Source of the DNA: Flavobacteriaceae bacterium
Lineage (GTDB): Bacteria > Bacteroidota > Bacteroidia > Flavobacteriales > Flavobacteriaceae
DNA: 64,000 nt
Assembly (NCBI GenBank): GCA_024640565.1
Contig: JAHEET010000002.1
Location: 296,220 to 360,219, forward strand
Direction: 5' to 3'
Part shown: positions 57,380-64,000 of the stretch, one piece after another
Position numbering within the stretch: the first letter of the stretch is position 1
Layout of the letters: each line of letters begins with the position of its first letter
Program-made: the position numbers and the translations under genes
Notes under the pieces: generated by a model
What the model was told of the DNA's origin: nothing
Database searches by the model: none
The model's input: only the letters and a program-made list of their open reading frames with translations

Positions 57380-58483
57380 ATGTTTCGATTTACTTTCCTT
57401 TTTATAATTCTCTCTTTTAGTCTCTTTAGTCAAGAAAAAATCAAGAAGTGTACCGATGTTAAGGAATTTACAAATGGCACTTATATTGGTTGTTTAGACT
57501 ACGAATCGAATGCCAATGGTTTTGGAACCTTAACTTATAACAATGGAAATGTCTACCAAGGCAATTGGAGTAGAAACTCTATGAATGGTTTTGGGACAAT
57601 GAATTTTAGCAATGGTGATTCTTATACTGGTAATTGGGTTAAGAATGCTATGGAAGGTGCCGGGAAAATGCTGTATGCAAACCAAGGGTATTACAATGGA
57701 AATTTTAAAAACAACATGTTTCATGGAACTGGAGAGCAAAAAATTGTTTTTAGAGGTCAATACCATCGCTTAAAAGGAGTCTTCATAAACAATGAATTTT
57801 TTCAAGGAAGGAAAGAAATTTTTTTTGAAAATGACGATCGATCAATTCTCAATTATAAAGAAGGCGCAATTTCTAAAACCGAGTATATCGCTGCAAACTT
57901 TAAAGAAACTACCGTAGGTTCTCATTATTCTAACGGAAAATTAAAGAAGGGACTCAAAGTATACACACAAAATAATATCATTACTAAAAGTAAATTTGAA
58001 GATGGTATTTCTGTTAGTAAAACCAGTAATATTGAAAATTATTATCTTATTGATGATATTATCGGAAAAGATCAGTCGATTTCGATACCTCTTGAGAGTG
58101 AAGAGAATGATGACACCATGTACGTCTATCTTGGATTTCAAACAACAACTCCGATACAACCTGTACGATTTGTTTTTGATACAGGTGCCGAAATGTTTTC
58201 AATCGGATATAAACTTTTTGAGAACTTAAAAGAGAAAGGCTTGGTATATGAAGATTTAAATATTACTGTTACCAGCGTAGGAGTTAGGGGAGAACCTTTA
58301 GATAATCAGTTAATTAAAATCAAAGAATTAACGATTGGAACGTATAAAGTTCGAAATGTTATCGCAGCTGTTAAGACCCTCGAATCTGCTAATTCTTCTT
58401 TATTAGGCGTTCAGTTTCTTAAGAAATTTAAAGAAGTGCAGTGGTCTCTTAATAGTAATAAGTTACTTTTCTTTAAAGAATAA
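57380..58483 (+). CDS. Secreted MORN-repeat / retropepsin-like aspartic protease fusion
   Basis: 367 residues. A signal peptide (FTFLFIILSFSLFSQ) precedes at least three MORN repeats between about 30 and 115 (GTYIGCLDYESNANGFGTLTY, GNVYQGNWSRNSMNGFGTM, GDSYTGNWVKNAMEGAGKM), then a beta-rich linker, and a C-terminal clan AA aspartic-protease half-domain (about 240-367) with catalytic FDTGAEMFSIGY and the second signature SSLLGVQFLKKF. A single DTG site implies a dimer, as in retropepsins. It is probably a periplasmic or surface protease or peptide-binding protein. It lies between T9SS genes and the sprF-sprB pair, whose 3' end converges 18 bp away. Confidence 0.85.
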   Translation: MFRFTFLFIILSFSLFSQEKIKKCTDVKEFTNGTYIGCLDYESNANGFGTLTYNNGNVYQGNWSRNSMNGFGTMNFSNGDSYTGNWVKNAMEGAGKMLYANQGYYNGNFKNNMFHGTGEQKIVFRGQYHRLKGVFINNEFFQGRKEIFFENDDRSILNYKEGAISKTEYIAANFKETTVGSHYSNGKLKKGLKVYTQNNIITKSKFEDGISVSKTSNIENYYLIDDIIGKDQSISIPLESEENDDTMYVYLGFQTTTPIQPVRFVFDTGAEMFSIGYKLFENLKEKGLVYEDLNITVTSVGVRGEPLDNQLIKIKELTIGTYKVRNVIAAVKTLESANSSLLGVQFLKKFKEVQWSLNSNKLLFFKE

Positions 58484-58501
58484 TTGTAAGACACTTTTCG
58501 T

Positions 58502-59500
58502 TTAGAAGAACGGCACACACTTATAGCGATTCAATTCTCGTATGTTCACGTTAAAATCATATGATATAGAGAATTCATGTATACCTCCTGTATTTATTAA
58601 TTCTGACGTGTTAAAATCATAAGAATACCCAAATCTATAACCCTTCCAATGGACTCCAGTAAATGTACTAAAAGAGTTTACAGGTTTCGAGTTATCTGTA
58701 TTCTTAGCTGAAGTTGTTGCCATTGTTAAGCCCATTGATATGCTATCATCGAAAACGTATTGCAGTCCTGCATCAAAACGGTTATAAGCACCCTGCTTCA
58801 TATAATTTGTTAACACATAAATTTTACTTTTATCTGCGAGCCATGTTCGAACATTATTTAATACAGGCAAATAATATTTACCATGAGCTGAAAAGAAAAT
58901 ATCCAACGGTACATTTCCAGCTTCAGTGAGTGAAATATTAGGTTTGTTTAAATGCCTTACGGTTACACCTACCCAGGAATCCTCATTATTAAAAAGAATA
59001 GATGAACTTACATCAACAAAAGATCTTTGAGATCTTAGAACAGAAGGATCAATAGTAGCAGTGTTTAAAAAACTACTCCCCAAATTTATTTGATCTTCTA
59101 AGAGTAAATTTTGAAATCCATAGTTTTTATTTCCAAGACCAGCAGAAATACTGGGTCTAAAAAACCAAGTATCACTAATTTCAAAGGCCATGGCAAAATT
59201 TAGATTTACTTGATTGAAAGTATAACTAGAACCACTTTCCTTTTGATTTAATACACTGAGACCAATTCCGGATTTAAATCCTTCAAACCATGTATCTACA
59301 AAAGCGAAGTTCGAAGATACTTTTAGGGCACTACTCCTCCATTGAGATCTAAAAACAGCTCCTGTTTTGGTCCCTCTAGTTGCTCCAGTGAAAGAAGTAT
59401 TTAAGGTCTCTGGAACCAAGAAATTTTGTGAAAATATAACATCCTGGGCATTGCTAAATTCACAATAAAAAAACAGTATAAGGATTAAGTATTTTTTCAT
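58502..59500 (-). CDS. PorP/SprF-family type IX secretion membrane protein
   Basis: 332 residues: signal peptide (YLILILFFYCEFSNAQ) and the PorP/SprF outer-membrane barrel with FSQNFLVPETLNTSFTGATRG, SLYR-type strands, and RFGYSYDF near the C-terminus. Such proteins accompany T9SS cargo carrying type B C-terminal domains and are needed to export or hold them, as SprF does for SprB. The start follows the stop of the adhesin gene after a single base, so it is co-expressed with it. Confidence 0.93.
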   Translation of the reverse strand: MKKYLILILFFYCEFSNAQDVIFSQNFLVPETLNTSFTGATRGTKTGAVFRSQWRSSALKVSSNFAFVDTWFEGFKSGIGLSVLNQKESGSSYTFNQVNLNFAMAFEISDTWFFRPSISAGLGNKNYGFQNLLLEDQINLGSSFLNTATIDPSVLRSQRSFVDVSSSILFNNEDSWVGVTVRHLNKPNISLTEAGNVPLDIFFSAHGKYYLPVLNNVRTWLADKSKIYVLTNYMKQGAYNRFDAGLQYVFDDSISMGLTMATTSAKNTDNSKPVNSFSTFTGVHWKGYRFGYSYDFNTSELINTGGIHEFSISYDFNVNIRELNRYKCVPFF

Positions 59501-59501
59501 C

Positions 59502-62500
59502 TTATTTAATTAAAGTTATTGATGTACTTCTTGTAATTTCTTTGCCGCTGTTTGTGAGAGCTTTAACATAGAGAATGTAGTTTCCATTTTCTGCAGGGAT
59601 ATTTCTAATAAATCCATCCCATCCTACGAGGTTTGTGCCTTCTTCAAAATATAGGAGTGTTCCCCAAGTATCATAAATAGACATCTGTACATTATCCATA
59701 CAGTCAAATAGGGGTCTTATCGTATCGTTTATCCCATCCTGATTTGGTGTAAATGCATTTGGAATCTCAAGTTCATATCCTTTTGTTATTACAATAAGTT
59801 CTGTGTAGGTTTCTGTACAACATTCAGAAGGGTATTCTACCGTTAGAGAAACCTCATAGGATCCAGCCATTGCGTATAAGTGTGTTGGTGTCATTTCTCC
59901 AACGACTAAAGGTGAGCCATCTCCAAAATCCCAATAGAAATTAACAACATCTCCTGTAGATTCATTATTGAATGTAATGAGTTCGTTATTCGCAAGTTGA
60001 TTGCAAAAAATACTATTAGGGGAAGAATAACTAAATGCAGCATCTCCAATTTCTGGTAAGTCAATTACTACTTCTACCTCAATTGGCGGACAACCATTTG
60101 CTAAACTTTCTTGATCATGGATGAATGCAGTATATGTTCCAGATTCTGTTGTTTCCATACATTGTGGATTAATAGGGTCACAGACGTCTCCCCCAGACCA
60201 AGAAATCTCGTATGGAGGACTTCCTCCTGTAACAAATACATAATTGGTTTGAATCATGGTATTATTATCACAATCTTCTGTAACAGTTGAAGTAATTTGT
60301 GCTTCAATAACAGGGGGTCTGGTTAGAATTACTTCTGTACTATCTGTGTTGGTAGAACAATTGTTTGCATCATCAACATCAATGGTATAGGATCCGGCTG
60401 AAATATTTTCCAAACACCAAACACCTCCACCTAGAGAGGTCCATCCCGCTCCAATAGGAAATGGATTTGTTCCTCCTGTAATGGTAATACAGATTGATCC
60501 ATTAGAATAACTCCAATCTGGAGAACAGGTTGGATCTATTACCGAATCTATTGTGTATAATAGTTCTCCTGGCTCATCTATGAATATATTATTAGAATAC
60601 TCACAACCGTTGGCATCGGTAATTGTATAGGCATAATCTCCCGAAGTGGTATTAAAAACCCCTGTTCCAACATAAGGTGGCGTTCCTCCTGATGCTGTAA
60701 CTGTTACTTCTGCGACATCTCCATAACACAATATCGGACTCGTTATATTCGCTGTAGCTGTTAATTCAGCAGGTTCAATTACAGTAATTGTTTCAGTAGT
60801 TTGACAGCCATTTGCATCTGTAACCACAATAGAATGAATTCCTGCGGGCAATGTATAATTTCCTGTTCCAACATAAGGTGGTGTTCCTCCAGTGGCAGCA
60901 ATATTATAAGTTACTGTATCTCCAAAACAAAGTGCTGGTCCTGAAACTAAAGTGTTTGAAGTACTGAGTTGTGTGGGGGCTTCCAAAGTATAATCAAACG
61001 TTATATTGTTTGGACAGTTGGTGTCTGTTATCGTTAAAGTATATGTGCCTGCTTGGAGGTTTCTAAACTCAAGAACATTTGGAGTACTTAAATCGCTATC
61101 TAAAATTCCACCTGGAGAAAGAGTATAGGTAAAACTTCCTGAACCTCCTGAGACAGAAACATCAATAAATCCATCGTTTGCTCCCAAACAACTTACCTCA
61201 GATCCATTATAATTTGATAGGGTTTCACTAATCAAAATCGGACTTGCTGTTTGAGCGATTGTATATATTGGAGATGTGAATTCACAGCCATTAGTGTCCA
61301 ATACTTTTAACACGTAATTACCTTCACATGCATTATTTAATTCACTATCTCCAGTTTCTACAATTGTATCAAAGTTTCCGGAATTTGGAATTGATTCTGT
61401 ATACCATTCCAATAGCGTATAGGGTGCTGTTCCACCTTGAGGCATCACTTCAATTGAGCCATCACAACTTGGTGAAACATTATTACAAGACAAATCAACT
61501 AATGATAAAAGATCAAAAGTAATCGGAAGCGGAGGTTCTATAACATAGTCAAAAGTATAGGTACACCCTAAAGAATCTGTAATTGCTACCGAATAGTCTC
61601 CAGGACATAGGTTGTATTGATCTTGTAATGTTGGATTGGATATTGCATTGATTTCTGTACCTGTGTAGGTCCAGAAATAGGTGAGTGTTCCAGTACCTAC
61701 TGGATTTAATTCAATACTTCCTCCACAAAGTGGACTATAACTACAACTGATATTCGTTATAGTTGCATTGTCTTCTATTCCTGGGTTTACAGTAACTGTA
61801 ATATTGAAAGATTCTCCAACACATTGTGCCACTCCTGGATTTGATGCTTTGTAATACCTGGGTGTTACCTCATAAATTAGAGTCTGAATATCAGGACTAC
61901 TATTAAAGAGTGCTCCTGAGTCTATAAATGGCTGATCGATGCCATTACTGTACCCAGAAATATCACCGCCACTAACATCTGTAACAACCCATGAGTATAA
62001 TGTAGTATCGGGAACAATAGTTGTTGTATCAGGGAATACGCCATTTACAGGAGCAAATACAAATGAATCTCCATCACATACTGTTTCAAAATGATCTGGG
62101 ATAGATGGTTTTGGCTCTATCCAAATATCCACACTAAAAACAGGACCTTCACAAGTACCATTTGAAGGAGTGATTAAGTATTCAATATTTTGTGGTGTAT
62201 TTGTTAAATTTACTAACTGTTGTGAAATTAAACTCGTCTGTACATTGTTGTCACTCCAACCACTCAGATTGTTATTTGGCACTACAACCCATGTGTAAGT
62301 TGTATTTGTGGGTACAATATATGTGGCGTCTGGAACTCCATTTATTGGGTCTATTACAAATGGATCATTACTACATCTAGTATCTGTTAAACCAGAATCA
62401 TATGGAATAAAAGGTGTTGGTTTTACAATAATTTCTATTTCAAAACTACTTGCACAATTTCCAGCACCAACAGTTACAGTATATATTACAGACTGATTTA

Positions 62501-64000
62501 TATTACTATTATTTATCAAAGTTGGTTGTTCAAATTGAATTTGATTCAGACCATCGATAGCCCCAAAAACAGCAACATTATTGTCAAAAGTCCAACTGTA
62601 CAGTGTTCCGTCCGGAATTATAGTAGTCGGGGGATCGTTCACGGGTAAAAATGAAATGGATTCTCCACTGCAGATTTCAAATTGTTGGTCTTGTACCTGT
62701 GGTGAAGGCGCTACTGAGATCACTACCTCAAAAGGAATTCCTGAACAATTTCCTGCAATACCCGAAGTCGGAGTGACTTCATAACTTACATTTTGAACGC
62801 TGTTACTCATATTTGTCAATGTCTGAGAAATCACTGCTCCAGATCCATTTGATGCATCTGGAATTTCACTATTAGAAACTAATACAGTCCATGTATATGT
62901 TGTTCCTAACGGAACGATATCGCCATCAACCATGTCAACTGGATCTACTATAAAAGTTTCAGAAGAGCAAATCTCTTTAAATTTGTCTTGTATTTGTGGT
63001 GTAGGGTTTACGGTAATACTAAAGGTTTCAGGTGCGCCTTCACAGGTAATACCACCGCTACTATAAGTTGGTGTAACTGTTACAATTGAAACAATTGGTG
63101 TGTTTGTTGAATTCACAGCAACAAATGAAGGGAAATTATCAATACCAGTTAACGGACTTAACCCAATTGCAGTATCCATAGACCAACTATAACTTGTGGT
63201 TCCATTTGTATTTGTAGTATTAAAAGTCACTGCTTGAACGGTTTCGCTTTCGCAGATCTCTTGTGAGCTAATGGCATTTACTTTCCCAGAAGGGTTTACG
63301 GTTACAGTTACGCTAAACGGCTCCCCTTCACAGTTACTTCCAGAAACAGGCACCACTGTATAAATTACATCAACAGGAGCGTTTGTTAGGTTTGTAAAAG
63401 CATCGTCTTCTAGATCGTTTGCCAACAAGTCGTTTGCCACAGCAGGGTTTCCAGCAGAAATGCTTAATCCATTGGTTTCTAGGTTGGTTATATTGTAAGT
63501 GTCCGCAGCTACAGAGGTAGATGCATTGAACGCTTGATTTAGGTTTTCATCACTACATACTGTAATCGTTTGGTTGGGAACAACAGGCTCCGAAGTTATC
63601 GAAACATTTATTTTAAAAGGCGTCCCAACACATCCATTGGCAGAGGTTGCTGTGATGGTATATTCTACAATTGCTGTATTTGCACTGGTATTGGTAATGG
63701 TTCCGATAACATTTTGAATTCCTGTATCGCCTTCATTGACCCCACTTACAGTTCCTGTTATTTGAGTTATTTCCCATGTAAAAGTACTAGCAACAGCGTT
63801 TCCATCGGTTGTAATATTGTCTTGAGGATTAAAATTAAACGAGCTATCAGAACAAATTGTTTCGTTAGAGTCAACTCCAACAGGCTCAGGGTTTACTGTA
63901 ACGGTAACTGTAAATGGATCTCCAAGACAGCCATTATCACCAAGAGGAACAAATGTATATACCACATCAAGTGTAGTAGCAGAGATATTGTTCCAAGAAT
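59502..64000 (-). CDS. SprB-like giant adhesin, C-terminal part with type B gliding-motility domain (5' end outside window)
   Basis: At least 1499 residues; the frame is open to base 64000 so the tracked start is internal. From the visible N-side: seven to eight ~90-100-residue Ig/PKD-like repeats joined by TVNPxP-type linkers with paired cysteines; then SprB-type repeats (ACxGANDGFIDVSVSGGSG, SLSCNNVSPSCDGSIEVMPQGG, YCYGDVAEVTVTASGGTPPYVG); a PKD domain (FYWDFGDGSPLV); and a C-terminal gliding-motility-associated domain (ELEIPNAFTPNQDGINDTIRPLF ... WDGFIRNIPAENGNYILYVKA), the type B T9SS signal. It should move along the cell surface as a mobile adhesin. The partner PorP/SprF gene lies 1 bp downstream. 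Confidence 0.93.
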   Translation of the reverse strand, partial: SWNNISATTLDVVYTFVPLGDNGCLGDPFTVTVTVNPEPVGVDSNETICSDSSFNFNPQDNITTDGNAVASTFTWEITQITGTVSGVNEGDTGIQNVIGTITNTSANTAIVEYTITATSANGCVGTPFKINVSITSEPVVPNQTITVCSDENLNQAFNASTSVAADTYNITNLETNGLSISAGNPAVANDLLANDLEDDAFTNLTNAPVDVIYTVVPVSGSNCEGEPFSVTVTVNPSGKVNAISSQEICESETVQAVTFNTTNTNGTTSYSWSMDTAIGLSPLTGIDNFPSFVAVNSTNTPIVSIVTVTPTYSSGGITCEGAPETFSITVNPTPQIQDKFKEICSSETFIVDPVDMVDGDIVPLGTTYTWTVLVSNSEIPDASNGSGAVISQTLTNMSNSVQNVSYEVTPTSGIAGNCSGIPFEVVISVAPSPQVQDQQFEICSGESISFLPVNDPPTTIIPDGTLYSWTFDNNVAVFGAIDGLNQIQFEQPTLINNSNINQSVIYTVTVGAGNCASSFEIEIIVKPTPFIPYDSGLTDTRCSNDPFVIDPINGVPDATYIVPTNTTYTWVVVPNNNLSGWSDNNVQTSLISQQLVNLTNTPQNIEYLITPSNGTCEGPVFSVDIWIEPKPSIPDHFETVCDGDSFVFAPVNGVFPDTTTIVPDTTLYSWVVTDVSGGDISGYSNGIDQPFIDSGALFNSSPDIQTLIYEVTPRYYKASNPGVAQCVGESFNITVTVNPGIEDNATITNISCSYSPLCGGSIELNPVGTGTLTYFWTYTGTEINAISNPTLQDQYNLCPGDYSVAITDSLGCTYTFDYVIEPPLPITFDLLSLVDLSCNNVSPSCDGSIEVMPQGGTAPYTLLEWYTESIPNSGNFDTIVETGDSELNNACEGNYVLKVLDTNGCEFTSPIYTIAQTASPILISETLSNYNGSEVSCLGANDGFIDVSVSGGSGSFTYTLSPGGILDSDLSTPNVLEFRNLQAGTYTLTITDTNCPNNITFDYTLEAPTQLSTSNTLVSGPALCFGDTVTYNIAATGGTPPYVGTGNYTLPAGIHSIVVTDANGCQTTETITVIEPAELTATANITSPILCYGDVAEVTVTASGGTPPYVGTGVFNTTSGDYAYTITDANGCEYSNNIFIDEPGELLYTIDSVIDPTCSPDWSYSNGSICITITGGTNPFPIGAGWTSLGGGVWCLENISAGSYTIDVDDANNCSTNTDSTEVILTRPPVIEAQITSTVTEDCDNNTMIQTNYVFVTGGSPPYEISWSGGDVCDPINPQCMETTESGTYTAFIHDQESLANGCPPIEVEVVIDLPEIGDAAFSYSSPNSIFCNQLANNELITFNNESTGDVVNFYWDFGDGSPLVVGEMTPTHLYAMAGSYEVSLTVEYPSECCTETYTELIVITKGYELEIPNAFTPNQDGINDTIRPLFDCMDNVQMSIYDTWGTLLYFEEGTNLVGWDGFIRNIPAENGNYILYVKALTNSGKEITRSTSITLIK

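Overview
The window looks like chromosomal DNA of an AT-rich gliding, marine-type member of the Flavobacteriaceae (Bacteroidota). The evidence is the complete gldKLMN type IX secretion/gliding locus, a PorP/SprF protein paired with a SprB-like adhesin, an atpD-atpC pair apart from the rest of the ATP synthase operon, and many upstream regions with the Bacteroidota sigma-ABfr -7 element TAnnTTTG (sometimes with TTG about 18-23 bp upstream). Shine-Dalgarno sequences are rare and TTG/GTG starts are fairly common. I see no tRNA, rRNA, CRISPR array, complete insertion sequence or prophage. Genus cannot be fixed from the sequence alone.

Layout. 0-4.9 kb: the end of a surface-polysaccharide cluster (two GT2 enzymes, a GT4 enzyme, a Wzy/O-antigen-ligase-like membrane protein and an initiating polyprenyl-phosphate sugar transferase). 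5-17 kb: housekeeping genes (purD, a PhoB/PhoR-like two-component pair, a DEDD exonuclease, an ABC-F ATPase behind a possible attenuator, a fused DppDF-type ABC ATPase, a sugar nucleotidyltransferase, then a TPR / DUF4292 lipoprotein / EnvC envelope operon). 17-25 kb: a thioesterase, an HU-CCDC81/SPOR protein, dprA (one-base frameshift), a conserved unknown gene, an EamA transporter with two one-base frameshifts, and mfd. 25-31.6 kb: an outer-membrane barrel protein, an MntR-like regulator with a near-ideal palindromic operator and its ZIP transporter, an AddA-like helicase-nuclease and kbl. 31.7-38 kb: a tandem OmpA-family pair sharing a 515-bp identical stretch, atpDC, and a rearrangement scar where two divergent genes have both lost their 5' ends. 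38-47.6 kb: recJ, an OsmC protein, an AhpD-like protein, groESL, and a miaB / sigma-54-activator / lptE / TPR / secG operon. 47.8-64 kb: topA, a degenerate arginase-fold protein, gldKLMN, a FAD oxidoreductase, a secreted MORN-repeat/aspartic-protease fusion, and the sprF-sprB-like pair running off the window edge.

How the genes work together. GldK, GldL, GldM and GldN form the motor and periplasmic ring of type IX secretion. The SprB-like protein is a likely cargo: its C-terminus is the gliding-motility-associated (type B) domain, which needs a PorP/SprF partner, encoded 1 bp downstream. The MORN/protease gene and the arginase-fold pseudoenzyme flank this locus and are the best candidates for under-described accessory functions. 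MntR and ZIP form a self-contained metal-uptake regulon. The miaB-to-secG operon joins tRNA modification, LPS transport (LptE) and the Sec channel under a sigma-54-type activator.

Odd points. There are three one-base contractions in A/T runs within 2.6 kb (dprA and the EamA gene), which are either local sequencing error or real decay. Heptameric AAAGNNN tandem repeats occur just upstream of atpC and groEL. The OmpA paralogs show signs of gene conversion. Two genes are possibly leaderless.
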